This document shows positions 15,078 to 23,174 of a DNA stretch of 35,148 bases, one piece after another. The notes under the pieces are model-generated. The model was not told the origin of the DNA and did not search any database. It worked only from the letters and a program-made list of their open reading frames with translations. Source of the stretch: Rhizobium sp. Q54 (GTDB taxonomy: Bacteria; Pseudomonadota; Alphaproteobacteria; Reyranellales; Reyranellaceae); NCBI GenBank assembly GCA_945903635.1, contig CAMDOT010000036.1, positions 1 through 35,148 of the forward strand, given 5' to 3'. Both the position numbers and the translations under genes were made by a program. Position 1 is the stretch's first letter, and each line of letters opens with the position of its first letter.

Positions 15078-15210
15078 CGTGGCCCGTGGGACGCTTGTCC
15101 TTCTTCACGCTCTTGGGGCCGCCGCGAACGGCCTCCTTGGCGATCTGCTTTGTGGAGACGGCGAGGGCGGCCTGATGCCGGCGGTCATCTTCTTTCTGGT
15201 CTTTGCTCAT
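15064..15210 (-). CDS. Small basic hypothetical protein
   Basis: From the ATG at 15210 the product has 48 residues; an in-frame ATG at 15258 would give 64. The longer form adds a Thr/Pro/Arg-rich segment. The protein is very polar and rich in Lys, Arg and Gln (KDQKEDDRRHQAALAVS, ending KSVKKDKRPTGHGQKG) with no membrane segment. No strong Shine-Dalgarno site is present before either start. Small proteins of this composition are common and uncharacterised in alphaproteobacteria. It probably shares a transcript with the gene at 14749-15042. Confidence 0.45.
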   Translation of the reverse strand: MSKDQKEDDRRHQAALAVSTKQIAKEAVRGGPKSVKKDKRPTGHGQKG

Positions 15211-15370
15211 CGGGACAGGGCTTTGGGAGGCAGGTCGGGTGCGCGGTGTCTGGGTCATCCAGATTCAACGCCCAAACGCCTGGCACGTTGCCGATAAAAA
15301 TGACTTGCCGACATCAACGAACGCGGGCGATGTCGACGAACGAGCGTGTGTACGCCCGCTACGACGTCGG

Positions 15371-16540
15371 CTACTCGGTCGCTTGGCCCGCCGCCTGCCC
15401 CTGCCCCGCTGTCGGTCCCTGCCCCGCTGTCTGTCCCAGTGGCGAGGCGGCAACGGCGGCGGCGCGGTCGCGCAGGAACACCGCCGCCGCCTTCTCGCCC
15501 TCGGCGATCAGGCGGTTGATGTTGTGCGAGCCGCGATCGATCTTGCCCTCGTAGTCGAGCAGGTCCTGCAGCTCCGCCGGCATTTCTATGCAGGGGATGT
15601 GGTAGGGCTTGTCGGCGTCGGTGTGGAACGACCTGGGGATGCGCACCGGCGCCTTGATGTCGAAGCGCGCCAGGAATTCCGGCCGGAAGGCATCGGCCAT
15701 AATCATGTCGTTCAGCAGCTCGAGATGGCCGAGCTGCTGGAACAGCGAGATGTTGCCCTCGAGCTGGTTGCGCCGGTCGATGATCTCGCCGGGCTTCACG
15801 GGAATGGCGCGCCGCGCCGTGGGGTTGATCTTGATCAGCCAGATCTCGTCGGGGACGTTGTCATCACCGACGGACCGCGGGCGGATCAGCTCCTCGACCG
15901 GCGGATTGTCGGAGAAGAGGCCGTCCCAGTAGGCGTCCGGGCCGATCTGCACCGCCGGGAAGATGCTGGGCACGGCACAGGAGGCGAGGACGTGCTCGAC
16001 CCGGATCGCCTCCTTGGTGGAGACGAACTTGGCGAGCGCACCGGTGGTGATGTTGGCGGCGCCCAGCATCAGCACCGGCCGGTGGGCGCGCGGGCCCCAC
16101 TCGGCGATCTCCTTGAAATCGATATGGGCCTCGAGGAGGCCGCGGAAATCGCCAAAACCCTTGCGCTGGCCGCTGGTCATGAACTCCATCATCGACCGCA
16201 TGGCGGGCGACGACGGGCTGAGCTGCAGGGTCGGCATCATGCCCGAGTTCACCATGCGCACCGAGTCGACGATGAACTGGTTGATGGCATGCTCGACCGG
16301 GCCCTGGGCGGTGTTCTCCTTCCAGAACGACATCATGCGTTCCCAGAAGGGCCGCTCGCCCTTCATATAGGAGTACCAGAGGAGCGTGGCGCAGACGGCG
16401 CCGCCCGACGTGCCGCTTATGCTGACCACGTCGAACTCCTGCCCGACCTGGGCCTCGCAAAGAGTCTTCAGCGCGCCGGCCGTGAAAGCCGTCTGGCTGC
16501 CGCCGCCCTGGCAGGCGAGCGCGATCTTCAGCTTGGCCAT
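15371..16540 (-). CDS. Patatin-like phospholipase
   Basis: The protein has 389 residues. The oxyanion-hole loop CQGGGSQTAF is at 10-19, the nucleophile elbow GTSGG at 43-47 with Ser45, and the Asp of the dyad is Asp206 in AYWDGLFSDNPP. These are the three marks of bacterial patatins, which hydrolyse acyl esters of phospholipids or other lipids. There is no signal peptide, so it acts in the cytoplasm or at the inner face of the membrane unless secreted by another route. The last 20 residues are a Gly/Gln/Ala tract encoded in part by an 18-bp tandem duplication (15400-15435). It is divergent from ppk2. Natural substrates are unknown. Confidence 0.92.
   Translation of the reverse strand: MAKLKIALACQGGGSQTAFTAGALKTLCEAQVGQEFDVVSISGTSGGAVCATLLWYSYMKGERPFWERMMSFWKENTAQGPVEHAINQFIVDSVRMVNSGMMPTLQLSPSSPAMRSMMEFMTSGQRKGFGDFRGLLEAHIDFKEIAEWGPRAHRPVLMLGAANITTGALAKFVSTKEAIRVEHVLASCAVPSIFPAVQIGPDAYWDGLFSDNPPVEELIRPRSVGDDNVPDEIWLIKINPTARRAIPVKPGEIIDRRNQLEGNISLFQQLGHLELLNDMIMADAFRPEFLARFDIKAPVRIPRSFHTDADKPYHIPCIEMPAELQDLLDYEGKIDRGSHNINRLIAEGEKAAAVFLRDRAAAVAASPLGQTAGQGPTAGQGQAAGQATE
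15400..15435. repeat. 18-bp tandem duplication in the patatin 3' end
   Basis: Units 15400-15417 and 15418-15435 differ by one base and encode the repeated TAGQGP/TAGQGQ tail of the patatin-like protein. The unit length is a multiple of three, so the frame is kept. Confidence 0.75.
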
Positions 16541-16653
16541 TCGACGTCCATCCTTCGTTGCCGACGCAACCGATATTTGTACCCCACGAACAGTTACGGT
16601 TTCGCAATGGCTTCACAAGGCTATACTCGGATCTTCAGAGCCCGGAGGCACGC

Positions 16654-17445
16654 ATGGCGGACGACGGCAAGCTGAAGCGCAAGGTCTACGAGAAGGAACT
16701 CGCCAGGCTCCAGATCGAACTCTGCCATCTCCAGGACTGGGTCAAGGCCAAGGGCGAGCGCATCATCATCGTGCTCGAAGGGCGCGACGCCGCCGGCAAG
16801 GGCGGGCTGATCAAGGCGATGACGGCACGCGTCAGCCCCCGGGTGTTCCGCGTGGTTGCCCTGCCGGCGCCGACGGACCGCGACAAGACGTCGATGTACC
16901 TCCAGCGCTACATGCATCACTTCCCGGCGGGCGGCGAAATCGTGATCTTCGATCGCAGCTGGTACAATCGCGCCGGCGTCGAACCGGTGATGGGCTTCTG
17001 CACCAAGGAGCAGCACGAGCAGTTCCTGAAGTTCTGCCCCAACGTCGAGCGCTTCATCCAGGGCGGCGGCATCCGGCTGCTGAAGCTCTGGCTGGAAGTC
17101 GGCCAGAAGGAGCAGACGAAGCGCTTCATGGCGCGCGTCGACGATCCGGTGCGGCAGTGGAAGCTCAGCCCGATGGATATCAAGTCGTACGACCGCTGGT
17201 ACGACTATTCCCGGGCGCGCGACCTGATGCTGAAGCATACCGACACCGACGACGCGCCGTGGCACATCGTGCGCACCGACGACAAGCGGCGCGGCCGGCT
17301 GAACGCGATCTCGCACCTCCTGGCGAGCATTCCCTACAAGCGGATCGACAAGGACAAGGCGAAGCTGCCGAAGCGCTCCGACAAGAAGAAGTACGACGAC
17401 CAGGTCACGCTCGAGGGCCGCCGCTTCGTCGAGGAGTTGTTCTAG
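16654..17445 (+). CDS. ppk2: Polyphosphate kinase 2 (class I-like)
   Basis: PPK2 transfers phosphate between inorganic polyphosphate and nucleoside diphosphates in the cytoplasm. The protein has 263 residues from the ATG at 16654, which has GGAGG five to nine bases upstream; the frame can be opened at 16558 but the extra residues are not conserved-looking. Walker A is GRDAAGKG at 43-50 and the lid/Walker B region is FDRSWYNRAGVE at 99-110, followed by the MGFCT motif typical of single-domain class I enzymes. A TATACT hexamer at 16622-16627 may be its -10 element. An unknown gene and a Ca2+/H+ antiporter gene follow at 18 and 33 bases, so the three are probably one operon. Confidence 0.93.
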   Translation: MADDGKLKRKVYEKELARLQIELCHLQDWVKAKGERIIIVLEGRDAAGKGGLIKAMTARVSPRVFRVVALPAPTDRDKTSMYLQRYMHHFPAGGEIVIFDRSWYNRAGVEPVMGFCTKEQHEQFLKFCPNVERFIQGGGIRLLKLWLEVGQKEQTKRFMARVDDPVRQWKLSPMDIKSYDRWYDYSRARDLMLKHTDTDDAPWHIVRTDDKRRGRLNAISHLLASIPYKRIDKDKAKLPKRSDKKKYDDQVTLEGRRFVEELF

Positions 17446-17463
17446 GGACCAGGGAGACAGGCC

Positions 17464-17901
17464 ATGGCCAAGCTGCTGAGTGTCAAGGAACTGCAGGCAA
17501 AGATCGCGCTCGCCGAAGGCGCCAAGGCCTCGGCCGCGATGAAGCGCATGGAGGCGGAGGAGCGCCACAAGGCCGAACTGCTCGAACGGCTCGCCAAGCC
17601 CTCCGGCCTCAGCGACGACGCGGTCATGGAGAAGGCTTCCATCCTGATCGAACACGCGGTCGAGAACGGCCTGATGTCGGTGCAGGTGTTCCGCTTCCCG
17701 CACACGATCTGCACGGACAATGGCCGCGCCATCAACCAGGGCGAAGCCGGGTGGGAGACGACGCTCACCGGCATCCCGAAGGAGATCTACGATTTCTGGA
17801 AACGCCAGCTCCAGGAGCGCGGCTATCACATTCGCTACGAGATCATCGACTACCCGGGCGGCATGCCCGGCGACGTCGGCGTCTTCCTGAGCTGGGGCTG
17901 A
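17464..17901 (+). CDS. Hypothetical protein between ppk2 and the cation antiporter gene
   Basis: The protein has 145 residues. Residues 1-50 form a strongly charged helix, probably a coiled coil (KIALAEGAKASAAMKRMEAE and onward). The remainder looks like a small alpha/beta domain (IEHAVENGLMSVQVFRFPHT, GIPKEIYDFWKRQLQERGYH, ending DVGVFLSWG). There is no signal peptide or membrane segment. I do not recognise a family. A GGGAG site precedes the ATG. The tight spacing to ppk2 on one side and the antiporter gene on the other suggests shared expression and possibly a role in polyphosphate or divalent-cation handling. Confidence 0.75.
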   Translation: MAKLLSVKELQAKIALAEGAKASAAMKRMEAEERHKAELLERLAKPSGLSDDAVMEKASILIEHAVENGLMSVQVFRFPHTICTDNGRAINQGEAGWETTLTGIPKEIYDFWKRQLQERGYHIRYEIIDYPGGMPGDVGVFLSWG

Positions 17902-17934
17902 TCCAGCGCGGCGACACTCCGGGGGGAGGATACG

Positions 17935-19029
17935 ATGCGGACATTGCGTGGCGTGCTGGCCGAAGCACCGTTGGCGTGGCTGCTGTTCGCCGTTCCGGTG
18001 GCCGCGTGGATGCATCACAGCCGGCCCGACAACCCCCTGCTGGTCTTCATACTGGCCTGCGTCGCCATCATTCCGTTGGCGGGCCTGCTGGGGCTTGCCA
18101 CCGAGAAGCTGGCGGCGCGCGTCGGCGAAGGCATCGGCGGGCTCCTCAATGCGACGCTGGGCAATGCCGCCGAACTCATCATCGCCCTGGTGGCGCTGCG
18201 CGCCGGCATGCTCGACGTGGTGAAGGCGTCGCTCACCGGCTCGATCATCGGCAACCTGCTGCTGGTGCTGGGGGCCGCGTTTCTGGCCGGCGGCATGCGC
18301 CACAAGATCCAGACCTTCGCCACCGTGGGCGTGCGCCTGCAGGTCGGCATGATGGCGCTGGCAGCGCTGGCCATCCTGGTGCCGTCGATCTTCGCCACGT
18401 CGGACGTGGAAGAGCTTGCCGGCCGGTCGGTGGGCTTCAGCGTCGTCGTCTCGGTGGTCCTGCTGGCGGTCTACGTGCTCAGCCTGGTGTTCATCCTCGG
18501 TACCCACGCCGACCTGTTCCGTGGCGATGCGCCGCCCGAGGCGACCGAAGAGCACGGCATGGCGTGGACGCTGTCGCTCGCCATCGGCGTCATGGCGGTG
18601 GTCACGCTGCTGATCGTCTGGATGAGCGAGATCCTGGTCGGCACGGTCGAACAGGCGTCGCACGCGCTCGGCCTCACGAACCTGTTCGTGGGCGTGGTCG
18701 TGGTCGCGGTGGTGGGCAATGCGGCCGAGCACAGCACGGCCGTGCTCTTCGCGATGCGCAACCGCATGGAAGTCTCGCTCAGCATCGCCATCGGTTCGAG
18801 CACGCAGATCGCGCTGTTCGTGGCGCCGCTCCTGGTGCTGTTGAGCCTGGTGATGGCGCCGGCCCCGATGTCTCTCGCCTTTTCCGGCGTAGAAGTGTTC
18901 CTGGTGTTGATGGCGACCTTCATCGCCTCGGTCCTGATCGTCGACGGCAAGTCGACCTGGTTCACCGGTGTGCAGCTCATCGCCGTCTACCTGGTGATGG
19001 CGATCACCGTGTTCGCGATTCCGGCCTAG
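17935..19029 (+). CDS. Ca2+/H+ antiporter (CaCA superfamily, CAX type)
   Basis: The protein has 364 residues and about eleven hydrophobic segments. The two internally repeated alpha motifs that bind the cation are present: GNAAELIIALVALRAG near residues 77-92 and GNAAEHSTAVLFAMRN near 261-276. The central acidic stretch (GDAPPEATEEHG) separates the halves. Such proteins export Ca2+ in exchange for protons across the inner membrane. A GGAGG site is six bases before the ATG. It is the third gene after ppk2; a functional link would make sense because polyphosphate chelates divalent cations, but this is inference. It converges on the channel remnant, and the two stops overlap (19026-19029). Confidence 0.92.
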   Translation: MRTLRGVLAEAPLAWLLFAVPVAAWMHHSRPDNPLLVFILACVAIIPLAGLLGLATEKLAARVGEGIGGLLNATLGNAAELIIALVALRAGMLDVVKASLTGSIIGNLLLVLGAAFLAGGMRHKIQTFATVGVRLQVGMMALAALAILVPSIFATSDVEELAGRSVGFSVVVSVVLLAVYVLSLVFILGTHADLFRGDAPPEATEEHGMAWTLSLAIGVMAVVTLLIVWMSEILVGTVEQASHALGLTNLFVGVVVVAVVGNAAEHSTAVLFAMRNRMEVSLSIAIGSSTQIALFVAPLLVLLSLVMAPAPMSLAFSGVEVFLVLMATFIASVLIVDGKSTWFTGVQLIAVYLVMAITVFAIPA

Positions 19030-19223
19030 CGCCGCGTCCGGGCGTCGCGTGCCGTCTCCTGCAGGGCCTGGACGATCACGGCCGCCACGAGGCCGGTCAA
19101 CAGGATGCCGGCGAGACCGATCACGGCCGCCAGAATCCGCGATATGGCACGATGCGGCACGAGATCGCCGTAGCCGATGGTGAGGCCCGTGACGAAGGTG
19201 AAATAGAAGGAGTCACCGGCGCG
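19026..19223 (-). pseudogene. Potassium-channel pore remnant (Ion_trans_2 type) lacking a start and first helix
   Basis: The minus-strand frame from 19223 to the TAG at 19026 reads RAGDSFYFTFVTGLTIGYGD and continues LVPHRAISRILAAVIGLAG into a long hydrophobic helix. TIGYGD is the K+ selectivity filter, preceded by a pore helix and followed by the inner helix. The outer helix and any start codon are missing: the frame opens directly after the TGA (19224-19226) that ends the VIT-like gene, in the same frame. It is therefore either the 3' remnant of a channel gene whose 5' end was deleted, or a domain reached only by reading through the TGA. The sequence of the pore itself is intact. Confidence 0.75.
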
Positions 19224-19880
19224 TCAGCCCCCGAGAACGATGGCAATGCCCACGAGCAGCGTGCCCGACAGCATCAGGACGAGGCCGGTGCGCCAGCCGT
19301 TGGCGCCGATCGAGCGCGCCCAGTAGAAGCCGACGACGAACAGCATCGCGACCTGCACGGCGTTGGCGACGCGCAGCGCCAGCAGCGGATCGGCGATCAG
19401 GAAGAACGGCACCACCGACGGCAGGGCCGATATCACCACCAGCACGAACACGGCGACGGCACTCTTAATGTCGTCCGTCGTGACGAGGGCGGACCTCGGC
19501 CCGTCGTTGGCGACGATGCCGTGCAGGCTGCGATAAAACTGCTCCCGGTCCTCGTGCCGGCCGTGCGATCCCACTGTCGGCTCCAGCGCCTCGCGGACGA
19601 CCGCGAGGGCGGCGGTATCGTCGGGCGCCGACCTGATCGCCTGCATGAGGCCGCGGTTGCGGCTGCGGACGAAGGCCTTGCCCATGACATAGAGGGCGGC
19701 GTCGATGATCCCCCAGGCGATGTTGCAGCCAAGTGCGGCGAGGAGAGTCGTGCGCAGCGTCTCGCGGTCGATGGTGGCGAGCAGGCTGGCACCCAGGGTG
19801 CAGGTCAGCACCATGATCAGCCCGAACAGCACTTCGGCCAGGCTCTCGGCCGGGTCGAGGAAACGATTGAGGTACGGGAT
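19224..19880 (-). CDS. VIT1/CCC1-like membrane protein
   Basis: The coding part runs to a TGA at 19224. The product begins IPYLNRFLDPAESLAEVLFG and contains about five hydrophobic segments, including LIMVLTCTLGASLLA, AALGCNIAWGIIDAALYVMG and a final helix ending IAIVLGG, as in VIT-related membrane proteins of proteobacteria. Some members transport Fe2+ or Mn2+ into compartments; the bacterial role is unclear. No ATG, GTG or TTG lies at a sensible place. An ATC codon at 19880 has an AGAGGAG site eight bases upstream and gives 218 residues; the first in-frame ATG, at 19814, would cut the first helix. The start is uncertain. It follows the SphA-like gene by 26 bases. Confidence 0.7.
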   Translation of the reverse strand: MPYLNRFLDPAESLAEVLFGLIMVLTCTLGASLLATIDRETLRTTLLAALGCNIAWGIIDAALYVMGKAFVRSRNRGLMQAIRSAPDDTAALAVVREALEPTVGSHGRHEDREQFYRSLHGIVANDGPRSALVTTDDIKSAVAVFVLVVISALPSVVPFFLIADPLLALRVANAVQVAMLFVVGFYWARSIGANGWRTGLVLMLSGTLLVGIAIVLGG

Positions 19881-19906
19881 GGCGGCGACTCCTCTGCGAG
19901 ATCGGG

Positions 19907-20890
19907 TCAGGGATCTGTGCTTACCTTGCGGCCGGGCTGGCCCAGGTTGACCACGAGCGTCAGCCAGGCGTTCCAGCCCTGCGCCCGATTCTGGCCGGCG
20001 AACTCGTAATAGCCACGGGCGCTGAGCGATGCGGACGTGTCGCCAAAGTTGAAATCGTAGCCGAGCTGCGGCCCCACGCCCGCGACGCGCGCCATGAACG
20101 GGCCCAGCGTGGCGCCGGGCCCGCTGTCTGGCGTGATCTGCTGGTAGAGATAGCCCACGACGCCGGCCAGGAAGCGTTCCGTCAGATACTTCGAGGCCGA
20201 CAGTTCGAGGTGCATGCTGACGCCGCTCTGATAGGCGGTGTAGGGATTCATGAAGTTGTAGGTGAAGCCCAGGACGGCCGAGAATTCGTTGCCCGTGTCG
20301 TCGTTGTAGTAGGTGTAGCCACCGCCGCCGTCGAGCGCCCAGCGCCCCAGCCCGACGCTCGCCTGCCGGTTCATGTCGTAACCGCCGACCGGCACGTTGG
20401 CCGTTCCATACGCCATGAAATTGTGGACGCCCGAGACCCACTTCAGAGTCGCGGTGGGAAAGACATCGCCGAACGCCGTCATGGAATCGCCGCTCGAGCC
20501 CGACACGCTGGCGCCCCAGGGCGCCATCAGCGTGGCCGACACCGTCGAGCTGTAGTTGCCCCACAGCACCGTCGTGCCGAAGCCGAACTGGCCGCCCAGC
20601 ACCGGCGTCTCGAAGGCATAGCTCGGCGTCACCATCATGTAGTTCGCGTTGGTGACGAGCCCCGCCTCGATGCGCCCGCCCCTGGTGAAGTTGGCGCCGC
20701 GCCCGGCGCTGGCGCCCGCCGAGTAGTAGGTCGTGTCGATCGACAGGCCGAGCGGCGCCGGCACGGCGGACTGGCTGGCATAGGAGCCGAGCAGCCAGAA
20801 GCTGGCGCCGCTTTCGTCGGCGTGCGCGGTGCCTGCAATGCCGCTTACCGCCAGCGAGATCATCGACGCCGGGAGAACAAGACGCCTCAT
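19907..20890 (-). CDS. SphA-family / phenol-MetA-deg-type outer membrane protein
   Basis: The protein has 327 residues. A signal peptide is cut after AHA at residue 24. The mature part is a chain of amphipathic strands rich in Gly, Tyr and Phe, such as FGFGTTVLWGNYSSTVSATL, VHNFMAYGTANVPVGGYD and FSAVLGFTYNFMNPYTAYQS, ending in strand-like NAWLTLVVNLG. This is typical of the beta-barrel family linked to uptake of aromatic or hydrophobic compounds (PF13557-like). Its substrate is unknown. It follows the small secreted protein gene by 28 bases and precedes the VIT-like gene by 26, so the three probably form an operon. Confidence 0.82.
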   Translation of the reverse strand: MRRLVLPASMISLAVSGIAGTAHADESGASFWLLGSYASQSAVPAPLGLSIDTTYYSAGASAGRGANFTRGGRIEAGLVTNANYMMVTPSYAFETPVLGGQFGFGTTVLWGNYSSTVSATLMAPWGASVSGSSGDSMTAFGDVFPTATLKWVSGVHNFMAYGTANVPVGGYDMNRQASVGLGRWALDGGGGYTYYNDDTGNEFSAVLGFTYNFMNPYTAYQSGVSMHLELSASKYLTERFLAGVVGYLYQQITPDSGPGATLGPFMARVAGVGPQLGYDFNFGDTSASLSARGYYEFAGQNRAQGWNAWLTLVVNLGQPGRKVSTDP

Positions 20891-20918
20891 CGATCGATGT
20901 CGACGGCGAGGTCGCAGG

Positions 20919-21287
20919 CTATTCGGCCGTGGCGAACCATTTGCAGCCGCGGTTCTTCTCCGTGACGGTGAGTGTCTTCGGCGTCGCTCCCAGATCGGCC
21001 ACGACGTCGAGATGTGCGCCGCCCAGGGCGAGCACCGTCGCGTAGACGTTCGGCCTCACCAGCTTCATCTTGTCGTCCAGGCCGCCGGCCGCCTTCACTT
21101 CGGCCTGGCCGTTCCTGAGCGTGAAGGTGTGCACGCGGGTCAGGGTTGAATCGAAGGCAATGCAGCCCTGGATGTTGCCGGGCGCCTGGGCGAGCCGGAA
21201 CCGGGCGGAAATGTCCTGGGCCAGGACGACAGACGGCAGCAGGGCGATTGCGATGACGGCAAGAGCAGCTTGCTTGAGTGATGGCAT
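20919..21287 (-). CDS. Small secreted hypothetical protein
   Basis: The protein has 122 residues. A good signal peptide (hydrophobic AALAVIAIALLPSVVLA) is probably cut after residue 23. The mature part is about 99 residues, contains two cysteines (in QGCIAF and NRGCKWF) that could form a disulphide, and looks beta-rich. I do not recognise a family. It is the first gene of the run that includes the outer membrane protein and the VIT-like protein, so a periplasmic role linked to the barrel is plausible. Confidence 0.72.
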   Translation of the reverse strand: MPSLKQAALAVIAIALLPSVVLAQDISARFRLAQAPGNIQGCIAFDSTLTRVHTFTLRNGQAEVKAAGGLDDKMKLVRPNVYATVLALGGAHLDVVADLGATPKTLTVTEKNRGCKWFATAE

Positions 21288-21428
21288 GGTCTGGCCTTTC
21301 CAATTGAGCGACGCATACGGCGATGCGACGCACCAGCTGCCGAAGCGGGCGGCCTCCCTCTCGTAACGCTTCCATCATATACCACCGCACCGTGCGGGAG
21401 GAGGCGTTTCCATGAGAGCCGTTGGTGG

Positions 21429-22226
21429 CTAGGCCGCCCGGTCCATTTCGGCCTGGGCAACCCGTGGCGGCACGCCGATCGCGGCGCGTTCGGCAACCGT
21501 CTTCACTTCGGCGCTCCGCCGGCCGAGTTCGTAGCGCAGGCCGGTATAGAGATTCACCGGGAACGGCATCCTCGCATTGAAGTCGATGATCAGCACGACG
21601 CGGGTCTGGTCGGTCTGGTTCTTGACCCAGTGCTCGCGCGTGTCGTCGAACACGAGAGGCACACCCTCCTCCCAATAGAAGTGGTGTCCCCCGATCTCGA
21701 TCCAGCACTTTTCCGGTTCGTCCGGCACGATCAGCGGATAGTGGAAGCGGATCACGCCGGCCGCCGAGCCCCGGTGCGGCTCGATTTCCGCGCGCCCGGC
21801 CAGGATGCTGAACAGCGCCGAGTGCACGCCGGGAATGCGATTGATGGCCGCGATCGTGTCCGGCACTGCCGCGGTGTTCTGCGCGACCTCGTGGCCATAG
21901 ATCTTAAGGATGAAGGTGCGCCAAGCGCGTCCCGGCACATAGAGGTCGCGCGGATGGATCTCATGCAGCGCCGGAATGTCTTCGTGGTGACTGAGCAGAT
22001 ACTGGAGGTCGGCCTTGATCTTGTCGTGGCTCTCCTTGAGCCCGGCCAGGACCGGAAAGGCGCCGAGTGCCTTGTCGCCGCTCAACGGCAACTTGGGCAT
22101 GCTGCGTAAAATCATGTCCGACATCTTGAGGTTCAGTTTCTCAAGAGGTTCCTGGGGCACCCACAGGTGCTTGGTGAAATAGAATCGGCCCTTCTGTCCG
22201 ACGCCGTTCGGTTGATCTGCTTTCAT
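21429..22226 (-). CDS. Aspartyl/asparaginyl beta-hydroxylase-family dioxygenase
   Basis: The protein has 265 residues and belongs to the Fe(II)/2-oxoglutarate-dependent Asp_Arg_Hydrox family (PF05118-like). The two metal-binding histidines are His151 in IEPHRGSAAGVIRFHYPL and His199 in FDDTREHWVKNQ; Arg209 in QTRVVLIIDF is placed to bind 2-oxoglutarate. Bacterial members include LpxO and ornithine-lipid hydroxylases, as well as enzymes on amino acids and peptides. It lies 35 bases downstream of a lipid-type methyltransferase gene on the same strand, which favours a lipid substrate, but this is inference. There is no signal peptide or clear membrane anchor. Confidence 0.88.
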   Translation of the reverse strand: MKADQPNGVGQKGRFYFTKHLWVPQEPLEKLNLKMSDMILRSMPKLPLSGDKALGAFPVLAGLKESHDKIKADLQYLLSHHEDIPALHEIHPRDLYVPGRAWRTFILKIYGHEVAQNTAAVPDTIAAINRIPGVHSALFSILAGRAEIEPHRGSAAGVIRFHYPLIVPDEPEKCWIEIGGHHFYWEEGVPLVFDDTREHWVKNQTDQTRVVLIIDFNARMPFPVNLYTGLRYELGRRSAEVKTVAERAAIGVPPRVAQAEMDRAA

Positions 22227-22261
22227 GTTGCGAGCGATGCCTCGTTAGTCTGTATCCAAAT

Positions 22262-23158
22262 CTAGCGGCGTTTCATTCGGAAGCGCAGAAGGTGCAAGCG
22301 GTGCGAGAAGAAACCCCAGGCCGCGAACTTGAGGTAACGCTCGTAGCGCCGCGTCTGGTCCTTGCCGACCATTTCGATCGCCTTGTCGCGCTTGGCTTTC
22401 AGGTTGGCGGCCCAGATCTCGCAGGTCCGGCCGTAGTCGGTGCGGTCGTTGCGAAACAGTTCGATCTCGAAGAGCCCGTTGGCGGCGAGGATGATTTCCG
22501 GCAGCCGGGGCAGCTCCGACTCAGGGAAAATGTCCTCGACCAACGGCCCTGCGGCGACCGTGTCCAGGGGGTCGCCGTAGGCGATCGTCTGCAGCGTCAT
22601 GCGGCCATCGGGCGCCAGCATGTCGCGACAGCGCGTGAAGAAGGCGCGGTAGATCTCGATCTTGGTGGCCGCATCGTCCGCCGGCTTGGTGAAATGCTCG
22701 AAAGCGCCGACCGAGATGATGGCCCCGTACGGATCGGCCGGCTTGTGATCGGCCCAGCTTTCGAGGCGGAACTCCAGCGGCATCGCCGGCTCGCTTGCCG
22801 TCAGGCTACGTGCAAGTTGCGCTTGGGCTTCACTCAGCGTCAGGCCGACGCCGCGCGCCCGCGGCGGCGCGCCCTCGGCCCTGTTACGGGCGGCGGCGCG
22901 CAGCATGGCGCCCCAGCCGCAGCCGATATCGAGCAGCGAGTCCGCCCGGTCGGCGCCGGAGTTCTGCAGATGCCAGTCGAGCTTGCGCTGCTGGGCTTCC
23001 GCCAGCGATGCGGTGTCGTTCTCGTCGCGCCACAGCGCCGATGAGTAGGTCATCGAGTCATCGAGCCACAGCCGATAGAACTCGTTGCCCACGTCATAGT
23101 GCGCCTGAATCGCGCCGGGCGATGCGCCCGTGCCGGCGGCGGTCTCCTTGGAATCCAT
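22262..23158 (-). CDS. Cyclopropane-fatty-acid-synthase-like SAM methyltransferase
   Basis: The product has 298 residues from the ATG at 23158, which has GGAG eight bases upstream. A longer frame from 23320 would run through the dienelactone hydrolase remnant and is rejected. The N-terminal signature HYDVGNEFYRLWLDDSMTYS (20-39) and the SAM loop LLDIGCGWGAML (75-86) are those of the CFA/mycolic-acid-methyltransferase family, as is FEHFTK-like text near the active site. It is shorter than E. coli Cfa, lacking its N-terminal domain, and so close to mycolic-type enzymes. Likely substrate is an unsaturated acyl chain or a related lipid. It is the first gene of a pair with the dioxygenase gene. 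Confidence 0.87.
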   Translation of the reverse strand: MDSKETAAGTGASPGAIQAHYDVGNEFYRLWLDDSMTYSSALWRDENDTASLAEAQQRKLDWHLQNSGADRADSLLDIGCGWGAMLRAAARNRAEGAPPRARGVGLTLSEAQAQLARSLTASEPAMPLEFRLESWADHKPADPYGAIISVGAFEHFTKPADDAATKIEIYRAFFTRCRDMLAPDGRMTLQTIAYGDPLDTVAAGPLVEDIFPESELPRLPEIILAANGLFEIELFRNDRTDYGRTCEIWAANLKAKRDKAIEMVGKDQTRRYERYLKFAAWGFFSHRLHLLRFRMKRR

Positions 23159-23174
23159 TAAAAGCAGCTCCAGT

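Noticed and set aside
16386..20009. A 1207-codon plus-strand open frame
   Set aside because: It crosses ppk2, an unknown gene and the antiporter in another frame and reads as arginine- and alanine-rich low-complexity text. The real genes have motifs and ribosome-binding sites.
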